DNA of 64,000 bases. It comes from JAEUMD01 sp036768475. GTDB taxonomy: Bacteria > Pseudomonadota > Alphaproteobacteria > Rhizobiales > Hyphomicrobiaceae. The notes beneath the pieces were generated by a model, which made no database searches, was not told the origin of the DNA, and was given only the letters and a program-made list of their open reading frames with translations. The stretch lies in assembly GCA_036768475.1 (NCBI GenBank), contig DAIPMW010000015.1, positions 27,930-91,929 on the forward strand, read 5' to 3'. Positions 1-6,761 of this stretch are shown here, piece after piece (the stretch's first letter is position 1; the number at the start of each line of letters is the position of its first letter). Position numbers and translations under genes: made by a program.

Positions 1-651
1 CAGGACTTCCGAACGGCTATATTCACTGGAGGCGAATTTCTCGCTGGAGACCTGATCGACCCGCGGCAAGATCGGATAGCGAATGCTCTGGAAGGCCTGT
101 GCGATCAGCGTCGAACAGATGACCCGGGTGGGCTCACCCGATCCCAATGCAATCATCCGTCTGCGCCAGCGCACGGGAACGGGCGGCGTGGGGAAAAGGT
201 AGCGGGCCAGATCGACGATGTGGCGGGTGTCGTATGTATTGCCGATCCGGGCGATGGCGAACTGCGCAACTTCGTGCAGCTCGTCGTTGGTCAGTCCGAC
301 CGGGCGGCAAATTCGTGTGTTGAAGGTTGCATATCGTGAGAGCGGTGTCGCAACGACACCTTCACCGAGGTTAGCCTCCACAAGCATGCATTTTTCGCTA
401 TTCCTCTGTGACGAGACCAACAGGTCACCCACATACAGAGCCGCATGTGACCATGTCGATTGTGTGAGATACTTGATTGCCGCGCCAACTTTCTGGTTTC
501 CCTCGACCAGTAGCACGTCACCGACCCGGAGCACATGTCTCAAGGTTTCCGGATCGGAGGGCGTGAAGGGTTCATACCCGCTCGATGGCGCTTCCAACAA
601 ACCTGCGATCAAGCGCCCCAGGCGATCGAGCATCCGGTCCATCATCGCCAT
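1..651 (-). CDS. YiiX/YebB-like permuted NlpC/P60 family protein (partial, runs off left edge)
   Basis: An open frame reads from the ATG at 651 to the window edge (217 codons, no stop), so the C-terminus is missing. The motifs fit a circularly permuted papain-fold amidase/hydrolase: a His within WSHAALYVGD (His69), a Glu in LVEANLGEG (about residue 92) and a Cys in RVICSTLIAQ (Cys179). In this family the His precedes the Cys. Members hydrolyse peptide or lipid amide/ester bonds, but the substrate here cannot be told. It lies 13 bases after the DoxX gene on the same strand, so it may be the last gene of the bufferin operon. No signal peptide is visible. Family assignment is fairly safe; the role is unknown. 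Confidence 0.75.
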   Translation of the reverse strand, partial: MAMMDRMLDRLGRLIAGLLEAPSSGYEPFTPSDPETLRHVLRVGDVLLVEGNQKVGAAIKYLTQSTWSHAALYVGDLLVSSQRNSEKCMLVEANLGEGVVATPLSRYATFNTRICRPVGLTNDELHEVAQFAIARIGNTYDTRHIVDLARYLFPTPPVPVRWRRRMIALGSGEPTRVICSTLIAQAFQSIRYPILPRVDQVSSEKFASSEYSRSEVL

Positions 652-664
652 GTCGTCCCGCCCT

Positions 665-1135
665 TCATGTTTTCCAGGCTGGCTGCGTTGCAGAGGCCTG
701 CAAGTTGCCATGACGCATGCGAATGAGATGGTCCAGCGACAGCGCACCCGCACCGTATTTCACGATCATCAACAGACCGACGGCCCACAGACCATGAGTG
801 ACATATGCCGACGGATAAACGAACGTCTGGATAACCGCCGTCATGCCAAACAGGCCAAGGGCTGCAAAGCGTGCGCCAATGCCGAGCCAGAGCAGCCAGG
901 GCAATGTCAATTCGGTGGCGGTTGCCAAGTAAGCCGCAAGCACCGGCGGCACCAGCGGCACTTTGTATTCCTCGGCAAACAAGAAGAAAGTTGCGTCCTT
1001 GATTGCGAAACCGTCAATCTTGGTCAGGCCGGACTTGTAGAATACGAGCCCTATGATGACACGGGCCAGGAGCGCGATGAGCGCGTAGGGAAGCGCCTCG
1101 AAAACTCTTATCACCTTGCTGACAACCGATGCCAT
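665..1135 (-). CDS. DoxX family membrane protein (BufD/HvfD-like)
   Basis: A small DoxX-type integral membrane protein with about four hydrophobic segments, including ALPYALIALLARVIIGLVFY and a C-terminal pair around WAVGLLMIVKYGAGAL. DoxX proteins are predicted quinone-linked or redox-associated membrane proteins and are regular companions of MNIO/DUF2063 RiPP operons. I start at 1135 because GAGGA lies seven bases upstream. An alternative ATG at 1162 overlaps the stop of the DUF2063 gene (ATGA) and would add nine residues. It is the fourth gene of the operon running 3144 to 665, with translational coupling to the gene before it. Its likely role is in maturation, export or redox recycling for the modified peptide, which is inferred from context only. 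Confidence 0.8.
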   Translation of the reverse strand: MASVVSKVIRVFEALPYALIALLARVIIGLVFYKSGLTKIDGFAIKDATFFLFAEEYKVPLVPPVLAAYLATATELTLPWLLWLGIGARFAALGLFGMTAVIQTFVYPSAYVTHGLWAVGLLMIVKYGAGALSLDHLIRMRHGNLQASATQPAWKT

Positions 1136-1158
1136 CTTCATTTCCTCAGTCAGGGATT

Positions 1159-1947
1159 TCATTGAACACGTGAGCGGCACGATGCGCCAAGCCCGGAGAC
1201 TGCGCAAAGATCCAACAACGCTGCAAGCGCCTGCTGAAGGTCGAACGCGCTCGTCTCCTGCGATGCTTCGATTGCTGCATCACCCAACGGTACCCCAGCC
1301 ATGAGTGCCTCGAAGAATGTACAGCAGCCGGGCGACAGCAGGAGAGTTCTCACGTCCAGGCCGACGCGAGAGACGAGTAATGCCTCACCTGCAGAAGACG
1401 CCGCTATGGATTTGACATTTTCATCGAATGTATTCGTGCGCCAGATGGAAAAGACCGGAAACCTGGAACGGAAAATCTGGGCGGAGGGATGAAACATGAA
1501 GCAAAGTCGAGAAACGTCGTGCGGCTGGACACGCGACAAGTCCGCTAGCGCGAGCGAGTCTGCATCAGCGGCGTGATAGGCGCGTTGCTGCATCCATTCC
1601 AGGCGCGCCACATCGGGCAGGTAGGGGAGGTCGGTCACGGGTCCAAACTCGGAGAGGAACTCTGGAAACTCCGCGCCATACCGCGTCAGCACCGGCGAAT
1701 GCGGCGGCCGCTCGAGAATGAAGGCCCGCGCCGTAGCGCGAAAGAACTCCTCGCCCAGAAGTCTGGCAACAACCGGGAAGAAAGATTCCAACACCTCGGT
1801 GAGGCTCATCACGAAATTGTTGCGATAAACGGCGAAGCGCTTGATTGCAGCGCCGCCATAGTTGCTGCCGACGCCGGCCGGCACGGGACGTGACGCGTGA
1901 AAGATGACCGACGCGAATTCACGTTGCACCTGGTCAAGCGACGGCAT
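1159..1947 (-). CDS. bufC: DUF2063 protein, partner of the MNIO enzyme (BufC/HvfC-like)
   Basis: This 262-residue protein has the DUF2063 N-terminal helical region (LDQVQREFASVIF, then AVYRNNFVMSLTEVLESFFPVVARLLGEEFF). Its C-terminal half carries FPVFSIWRTNT and resembles a RiPP recognition fold. In characterised DUF692 systems this protein binds the precursor and delivers it to the MNIO enzyme. The ATG at 1947 is used; it overlaps the end of the DUF692 gene by 14 bases and lies between it and DoxX, the standard order. Earlier in-frame starts would lie inside the DUF692 gene. Despite the database name 'putative DNA-binding domain', nothing in the context suggests DNA binding. Confidence 0.85.
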   Translation of the reverse strand: MPSLDQVQREFASVIFHASRPVPAGVGSNYGGAAIKRFAVYRNNFVMSLTEVLESFFPVVARLLGEEFFRATARAFILERPPHSPVLTRYGAEFPEFLSEFGPVTDLPYLPDVARLEWMQQRAYHAADADSLALADLSRVQPHDVSRLCFMFHPSAQIFRSRFPVFSIWRTNTFDENVKSIAASSAGEALLVSRVGLDVRTLLLSPGCCTFFEALMAGVPLGDAAIEASQETSAFDLQQALAALLDLCAVSGLGASCRSRVQ

Positions 1948-2812
1948 GGCGTGCTCCTTCCTTGTGCAAAATCGCTTCCGCGCGAATCGCCTCCATATGA
2001 AGTGTCTCCCACTCTGGGACATCGTTGTCCCATTCGATCAGCACCGGGCGCCGGCCGGCACGGCGAATGACATGACGGAAAAGATCCCACACAGGATCTA
2101 CGACCTGCGTACCGTGCGAATCGATAAGGAGCGTGCGACCCATGTCATCGGCGTCCACCGTGTGACCGCCAAGATGGATTTCCTCCACACGTTCGAGTGG
2201 GAATTCATCGATATAGGCGACCGGATCGAAGCCGTGGTTTGTGGCGGAAACGAAGACATTGTTGACGTCGAGCAGAAGTCCGCAGCCGGTTCGTTCCGAC
2301 ACTTGCTTGATAAAATCCACTTCACTCATTTCGGAGGTGTCGAACACCACATACGTCGAGGGGTTTTCCAGGAGTATCTGCCGCTTCAACGTAGACTGGA
2401 TCTGATCGATATGCTCGCACACACGCTGGAGCGTCTGCCGTGTGTAGGGAACGGGCAGAAGATCATTAAAAAATGTGCCCTCGTGCGTTGACCAAGCCAG
2501 ATGCTCGGATACGAGGCCCGGCTGATAGAGGTCGCAGACAGCCTTCAATCGCGCCAGATGAAGCTGATCGAGCGGTCCATCAGCGCCGATCGACATGCCG
2601 ACGCCATGTACGGACAACGGATACATGGCCCGAATGGCTGACAGGTAATGATGCGGTGGTCCGCCCGCTTCCATGTAATTCTCGGCGTGCACCTCGAACC
2701 AGCCGATTGCTGGTCGCGTATCGAGAATATGCTGATAGTGCTCAGGCTTGAGCCCGACCCCGGCACCAGCCGGGATCGGGTCGGCCATCGCGCTCCGAGG
2801 GGCAGCGCTCAT
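1934..2812 (-). CDS. bufB: DUF692 multinuclear non-haem iron oxidase (MNIO), BufB-like
   Basis: A 292-residue TIM-barrel enzyme of the MbnB/DUF692 family. Visible signatures are GVGLKPEHY near the N-terminus, VSEHLAWS, LLENPSTYV, LLLDVNNVFVSATNHG, EIHLGGHT and LIEWDNDVPEW. These carry the His, Asp, Asn and Glu residues expected to bind two or three irons. Family members use oxygen to convert cysteines in a precursor peptide into oxazolone/thioamide or thiooxazole-type groups that bind copper. The ATG at 2812 is chosen because it follows the DUF2282 stop by eight bases with a GAGG motif overlapping that stop; longer frames run into the precursor gene. The precursor directly upstream and DUF2063 downstream make the assignment strong. 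Confidence 0.9.
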   Translation of the reverse strand: MSAAPRSAMADPIPAGAGVGLKPEHYQHILDTRPAIGWFEVHAENYMEAGGPPHHYLSAIRAMYPLSVHGVGMSIGADGPLDQLHLARLKAVCDLYQPGLVSEHLAWSTHEGTFFNDLLPVPYTRQTLQRVCEHIDQIQSTLKRQILLENPSTYVVFDTSEMSEVDFIKQVSERTGCGLLLDVNNVFVSATNHGFDPVAYIDEFPLERVEEIHLGGHTVDADDMGRTLLIDSHGTQVVDPVWDLFRHVIRRAGRRPVLIEWDNDVPEWETLHMEAIRAEAILHKEGARHAVA

Positions 2813-2820
2813 GGCGGGCC

Positions 2821-3144
2821 TCACGCTTCGCTGCAGTCGTACTTGCCGCCGCGATCCGCAATACACTTCAAGCTTCCCTTGCCGAGCGGGGTCGAGACTT
2901 GCTCGCAGGTGCCCTTCTTGACCAGACTCCAAGCGTTGCCCTGATAGTCGACCGTCGAGGTGCCCGCACACGTGGTGCCCTTGCCGGCCTTGCAATCATT
3001 CTTGCCGGCCAGGGCAACGCCGTAGCATTTCTCCATATTCTTCATGTCCGTCTGGGCGTTGGCGTCCGACGCCGCCATGCCGAGAGCCGCAGCAAACGCT
3101 CCTGCAACCGCCAGAGACGAAAGCTGAGTGGTCTTACGATCCAT
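2821..3144 (-). CDS. bufA: DUF2282 bufferin-type precursor peptide (BufA-like)
   Basis: A 107-residue secreted protein with a signal peptide (residues 1-30, likely cleaved after ANA) and a cysteine-rich core. Cysteines fall at 40, 51, 59, 80, 94 and 104. The core opens with MEKCYGVALAGKNDC and continues with TTCAG, matching the conserved pattern of DUF2282 bufferin precursors. In that family selected cysteines are oxidised by the DUF692 enzyme and the exported product sequesters copper. Four of these cysteines match the usual core; the two near the C-terminus (94, 104) seem additional to the forms I remember. The start at 3144 gives a proper signal peptide. It heads the operon and has a SigF-type promoter sequence at 3198-3223. 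Confidence 0.88.
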   Translation of the reverse strand: MDRKTTQLSSLAVAGAFAAALGMAASDANAQTDMKNMEKCYGVALAGKNDCKAGKGTTCAGTSTVDYQGNAWSLVKKGTCEQVSTPLGKGSLKCIADRGGKYDCSEA

Positions 3145-3197
3145 TGTGAATATCCCTTTGTTGACTGCGGAGGCGCCAAGCGCCTCACGCAATCAAG

Positions 3198-3223
3198 TTC
3201 GAAGGGACGCGGGCAAAAGTTAC
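3198..3223 (-). promoter_or_regulatory. SigF-type ECF promoter upstream of the bufferin operon
   Basis: On the minus strand the sequence reads GTAACT, 16 bases, CGAA (GTAACT at 3223-3218, CGAA at 3201-3198), 53 bases upstream of the bufA start. This matches GTAACC-N16-CGAA, which I recall for Caulobacter SigF promoters. A second site with the same spacing lies at 6022-6047. The rest of the 3145-3485 gap shows no gene. Confidence 0.6.
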
Positions 3224-3485
3224 GGACGGCACGCCATGAGGCCGTGCTTTGAGTCGCGTGCCGGCGATCACGAATGCTTGAAAGCGGTGACTAACGACGC
3301 CCTCTCCCTAAAAGGCGCTTTTTTCCAAATGGACTGCGAGAACGCCGGCACAGGCGTTGCAACATCGCCACATTCGATAAAGCTCGACTAAAGCAACCGC
3401 GGCTAATGTGTGAGGGCATCGTGGCCCGCGTCAGCTGGGCCGTCGGAACAAGATCAGTGTGGCGTCCCGCAACAGGGGGGAAATT

Positions 3486-4766
3486 ATGAGAAGACATCTG
3501 CTCGCCGCGGCACTGCTGACCTCAGCCGCAGTGATCTCAACACCCGCACTGGCCGCCGACCTCGGCGGTGACTGCTGTGCCGATCTCGAAGAGCGCATTG
3601 CCGAACTCGAGGCCACCGCCGCTCGAAAGGGTAACCGCAAGGTATCCCTGACCGTGACCGGTTGGGTTGCCGAACAAGTCACCTATTGGGACGACGGGGA
3701 AGAAAGCAACGTCTATGTCGGCGGGATCGGCTCGACACTGTCTAGCCACGTCAAGCTAACCGGTGAAGCCGCAATCACGACGGGCTGGAAAGCCGGATAT
3801 GTCGTACAGATCGAAGCACTTTCCGCCGAATTCGCCACGCTCGACCAAAACAACGATGATGGCACTCCATCGGCGGGCGTCGGCCTCCTGCAATCGTATT
3901 GGTTCATTGCCAGCGAAAGGCTCGGTAAAGTTTCTCTTGGCCTTCTATCACAGGCCTCTGACAACACGGCAATTCTGGTCGACGGTTCAGGCTCTCTCGT
4001 TCCGGCGAACTGGGTTCTACCGTTCGACACGGGCGGCTTTAGGTTCCGCAACACAAACGGTACCCTATCCGACCTCGGTTGGTCTGATGTAAGCACCTGC
4101 GGCTCACTTTCGGCATCAGTAGGCGGTGACTGTAACGGCGTTCCGTTGAATGCGGTTCGCTACGATTCGCCGACGTTTGCTGGCTTCTCTGTTTCCGCAT
4201 CCTGGGGCGAAGATGACTTTTGGGATGTTGCCGCACGATACGCCGGCGAGTTCAATGGCATCAAGATCGCCGCTGCCGTCGGCTATCACCAGATCACGGA
4301 CGAGCGGCCGCTTGGCGCATTTTCGGCCACGAAACGCGATTCGTCGTACTTCCAGGCCGGTCTCTACATACAGCATGTGCCGACTGGCCTGTTTGCCTAT
4401 GGCGCCTACGGCAACGAGGACAATGACACGATTTATGAGCCCGGCCTTGCCGCGGTCGACTCGGAGGTCTGGTACGTCAAAGCCGGCATCCGTCGCAAAT
4501 GGCACCAACTGGGGCACACGGTACTCTACGGCGAATACGGCAACTACGATGATCAGCTGGGCGTTGAGGCCCTTCGCGCCGGAATCACCGGGTCGGAAGT
4601 CGAGCATTGGGGGCTCGGTGTGGTGCAGGAAATCGATGCCGCAGCAATGTCGCTCTGGCTCTCCTATCGCAATGCCGAGGCTGATCTAAACTATGCACCT
4701 GCCGCGCTAGGTAGCAGCCCTGATGACTTCCAGATCGTCAAGTTCGGCGCTCTGATCAACTTTTAA
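3486..4766 (+). CDS. Porin_2-type outer-membrane porin
   Basis: A 426-residue alphaproteobacterial porin. It has a signal peptide ending near ALA-AD (residue 24), then a short coiled-coil stretch (CCADLEERIAELEATAARKG) and alternating amphipathic strands with many aromatic and glycine residues. The C-terminus FGALINF ends in Phe, as expected for BAM-assembled barrels. The start at 3486 is set by the strong purine-rich AGGGGGGAA six bases upstream, and only this start gives a clean signal peptide. A terminator follows at 4816-4856, so it is monocistronic. Paired cysteines around 215-225 (CGSLSASVGGDC) resemble the loop disulfide of rhizobial porins. The transported solute cannot be told. Confidence 0.88.
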   Translation: MRRHLLAAALLTSAAVISTPALAADLGGDCCADLEERIAELEATAARKGNRKVSLTVTGWVAEQVTYWDDGEESNVYVGGIGSTLSSHVKLTGEAAITTGWKAGYVVQIEALSAEFATLDQNNDDGTPSAGVGLLQSYWFIASERLGKVSLGLLSQASDNTAILVDGSGSLVPANWVLPFDTGGFRFRNTNGTLSDLGWSDVSTCGSLSASVGGDCNGVPLNAVRYDSPTFAGFSVSASWGEDDFWDVAARYAGEFNGIKIAAAVGYHQITDERPLGAFSATKRDSSYFQAGLYIQHVPTGLFAYGAYGNEDNDTIYEPGLAAVDSEVWYVKAGIRRKWHQLGHTVLYGEYGNYDDQLGVEALRAGITGSEVEHWGLGVVQEIDAAAMSLWLSYRNAEADLNYAPAALGSSPDDFQIVKFGALINF

Positions 4767-4815
4767 GTATTGCGTACTCACGACCGCTCACTATCCCATC
4801 TGCTAGACCCCCCTT

Positions 4816-4856
4816 AGAGGCTGCTTTTGACCTCGTCTGAGTGGCCTCTCTTTTTT
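4816..4856 (+). terminator. Rho-independent terminator after the porin gene
   Basis: AGAGGC (4816-4821) pairs with GCCTCT (4844-4849) and is followed by C and six T residues (4851-4856). The loop is long (22 bases), but the stem and T-tract are placed right after the porin stop. Confidence 0.65.
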
Positions 4857-4905
4857 GCGTGCTGAGTGAAAGCGGCAGGATTTTATGGTTCGAGCCTGGC
4901 AGCGC

Positions 4906-5577
4906 TCAGGTCTTACGCACTTCGAACGCGTATCCCTGCCCCCGCACGGTGCGGATCCCGCAATCCGGATGTGCGATTTTCTTGCGCAGTCGGTGAACGT
5001 ACACCTCTATGATCTCGATGGCTGTTTCATCATCGATCGAAAATATACGTGAGGCAATGAAGTCCTTGCTGACAATGCTCCCGCAATGACTGACCAGAAC
5101 GTTGAGGACGCTTCGCTCCCGGGCCGTCAGCTCGATGCTTTCTCCTGCAAGCCAGACATCCTGAGTAACCAAATCGATCTTGACGGGGCCCGCAGACAGC
5201 GCCGACTTGAGCGGTTGCGACACGGCCCTGAGCGAAAGCCTGATCCTGGCCTCCAGTTCGACCAGCTTGACGGGCTTCAAGATGAAATCGTCTGCAGAGA
5301 CTTTCAGGAGCTTCGACAATGCTCCAGGAGAGATTTCGCTCGCCATCACGACGAGCCTCGGCTCTGGCCAGCGCTGACGCATTTGTTCAAGTGCCAGTCG
5401 GGTTTCAGAATCGACCTCTTCAAGATCGAGCAAAAGAATGTCGTAGTGACGCAAAGCGAGGAATTCTTCGGCCACGCTGAGCGTTGCGATCCGGTCGACG
5501 AGCGCGTTCCTCGCCTTGAGCATTTGCGCCACGGCCGCGGTTTGCGCGCCACTGCGCCCAATGAGCAGGACCTTCAT
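4906..5577 (-). CDS. OmpR-family response regulator lacking the acidic pair
   Basis: A 223-residue regulator with an N-terminal receiver domain and a C-terminal winged helix (ELTARERSVLNVLVSHCGSIVSKDFI, then VYVHRLRKKI and RTVRGQGYAFEV). The receiver keeps the phospho-acceptor position (Asp51 in DILLLDLEEVD) and Lys101 (ILKPVKL). However, the N-terminal acidic pair normally seen as VDDD is replaced by IGRSG (Gly7, Arg8). Without that pair magnesium binding and normal phosphorylation are unlikely, so it may act independently of phosphorylation. No kinase gene is adjacent. It could control the nearby porin or stress genes, but this is only proximity. Confidence 0.85.
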   Translation of the reverse strand: MKVLLIGRSGAQTAAVAQMLKARNALVDRIATLSVAEEFLALRHYDILLLDLEEVDSETRLALEQMRQRWPEPRLVVMASEISPGALSKLLKVSADDFILKPVKLVELEARIRLSLRAVSQPLKSALSAGPVKIDLVTQDVWLAGESIELTARERSVLNVLVSHCGSIVSKDFIASRIFSIDDETAIEIIEVYVHRLRKKIAHPDCGIRTVRGQGYAFEVRKT

Positions 5578-5619
5578 GGTGCCCTGTTTCTCTTGTTCTT
5601 GTCATATCCAATGCACGGG

Positions 5620-5699
5620 CGGGGCGGAAGGAGTCGAACCCTCGGCGGAAGGATGAGGCTGGTGCCCACTCCATTCCGGTCCACCTCGGACACACCCCG
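5620..5699 (-). other. tRNA-like cloverleaf element without a normal anticodon arm
   Basis: Read on the minus strand, this 80-base stretch has a 7-bp acceptor stem (CGGGGTG/CGCCCCG), TG at positions 8-9 and a 4-bp D stem (TCCG/CGGA) with an A-G-G loop. It also has a 5-bp T stem (GAGGG/CCTTC) around a canonical TTCGACT loop. The 31 bases between the D and T arms do not form a standard 5-bp anticodon stem with a 7-base loop, and no CCA follows. It may be a decayed tRNA or a tRNA mimic, or coincidence. It lies downstream of the 46-residue peptide gene on the same strand. Confidence 0.25.
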
Positions 5700-5818
5700 A
5701 ACAATGAATGGCTGGACACGAGCGGCGGGCGATCCGTTCAACGAAGGGGTACGGCTCGCCCACCTCATCAAGCCAATGCAGCCGCACAATATGTGCAGCC
5801 AAGCCCAAGCGGCCGGCA

Positions 5819-5959
5819 CTACTTGCCGCCCCAGATACCTTTCGGATGGACGATTAACCCCTTACTCGTGAGATCCGAGAGCAACTCGTCGGTATTGACC
5901 GGCGATGCGATTGCGGGGGTAGCGAGGAGAAGTGCGAAACTCAAAATAAGCATCTTCAT
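5819..5959 (-). CDS. Small secreted peptide, 46 residues, putatively SigF-controlled
   Basis: ATG at 5959 preceded by AAGGAG at good spacing; TAG at 5821-5819. The product begins MKMLILSFALLLATPAIA, a clear signal peptide cleaved after AIA or AIAS. A mature segment of about 27 residues follows, rich in Leu/Asp/Gly/Lys (SDLTSKGLIVHPKGIWGGK), with no cysteine. A SigF-type promoter sequence lies at 6022-6047, 63 bases upstream, in the same orientation. I recognise no family. Its size, signal peptide, ribosome site and promoter together make it a credible gene, probably part of the same stress response as the bufferin operon. Confidence 0.6.
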   Translation of the reverse strand: MKMLILSFALLLATPAIASPVNTDELLSDLTSKGLIVHPKGIWGGK

Positions 5960-6021
5960 TGCGAAGCTCCTTTGGACGAATTAATGGTCCCGGGGTATTC
6001 CGAACCTTTCTGTTCAGGAGC

Positions 6022-6047
6022 TTCGAATTGACGGGAACTTCGGTTAC
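6022..6047 (-). promoter_or_regulatory. SigF-type ECF promoter upstream of the 46-residue peptide
   Basis: Minus strand GTAACC (6047-6042), 16 bases, CGAA (6025-6022). It has the same hexamer, spacing and CGAA as the site before bufA, and faces the small secreted peptide gene at 5959. It lies in the divergent gap with the ECF sigma gene at 6144. Confidence 0.6.
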
Positions 6048-6143
6048 CTTCCTCACGATGAAGTCACGTCACGTTGTCTTGATAAGCTGGTGAAAATTGC
6101 TGTGGAATGAAATGCTCGAACCGCCCCTCGCTCAAACGGAGTT

Positions 6144-6761
6144 ATGCCACGGGTACTCTGCGAGCGATCAACGCCCGGGCTGTGCCCGATGACGCAACAC
6201 GAGCCGCCATCCAGCCGAGCTGCTCGTGACGAGCGCTGGCGCGGCTTAATGCGCGCCGCCCAAGACGGTGACAATTCGGCATATGCGCGCCTGCTCGCTG
6301 ACGTTCTGCCGGTGGTCCGCGCCATGGTCCGCCGCAAGTGGCGAAGCGCAAACGACGTCGAGGATATTGTCCAGGACGTCCTGCTCTCGATCCATGTTGT
6401 ACGGCATACCTACGATCCCGGGCGCCCATTCGGCCCCTGGCTATCGACGATCACAGCACGCCGTATTGCGGATGCCGCACGGCGGGCTTCGTCGCGATCG
6501 GCTAACGAAACCACGGTCGAGACCATGCCTGAAACCTCTTCGCATGATGAAACGAAGAGTGATCAGGACGTTGTTGACGATCAGGGTGAGATTCAGCGTG
6601 CGCTGGCAGGCCTTTCGCCACCACAGCGGCAGGCGATCGAACTCATGAAAATCCACGGCTTGTCTCTGGAGGAAGCGTCTGCAGTGACAGGCAAGAGTGT
6701 TTCAGCCCTTAAGGTAACTGTCCATCGGGCTATGAAGGTGATGCGGCGGATATTGAAATGA
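6144..6761 (+). CDS. sigF: ECF RNA polymerase sigma factor, SigF-like
   Basis: A sigma factor of 205 residues from this ATG, or 190 from the internal ATG at 6189, which starts MTQHEPPSSR. Region 2 is visible as YARLLADVLPVVRAMVRRKW and DVEDIVQDVLLSIHVVRHTYDPGRPFGPWL. Region 4 is LAGLSPPQRQAIELMKIHGLSLEEAS followed by SVSALKVTVHRAMK. The stop overlaps the start of the NrsF-like gene (ATGA), so the two are co-translated. The ECF plus DUF1109 pairing defines the SigF group, which responds to heavy-metal and oxidative stress in Caulobacter. Target promoters matching that group's pattern occur at 3198-3223 and 6022-6047. No such site was seen directly upstream of this gene. Confidence 0.88.
   Translation: MPRVLCERSTPGLCPMTQHEPPSSRAARDERWRGLMRAAQDGDNSAYARLLADVLPVVRAMVRRKWRSANDVEDIVQDVLLSIHVVRHTYDPGRPFGPWLSTITARRIADAARRASSRSANETTVETMPETSSHDETKSDQDVVDDQGEIQRALAGLSPPQRQAIELMKIHGLSLEEASAVTGKSVSALKVTVHRAMKVMRRILK

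Noticed and set aside
5620..5699. Possible tmRNA or selenocysteine tRNA
   Set aside because: No long acceptor/T arrangement, no tag reading frame and no UCA anticodon arm; kept only as tRNA-like.
5574..5819. 81-codon minus-strand frame across the tRNA-like element
   Set aside because: Its codons run through the folded element and no start signal fits; more likely a spurious frame.
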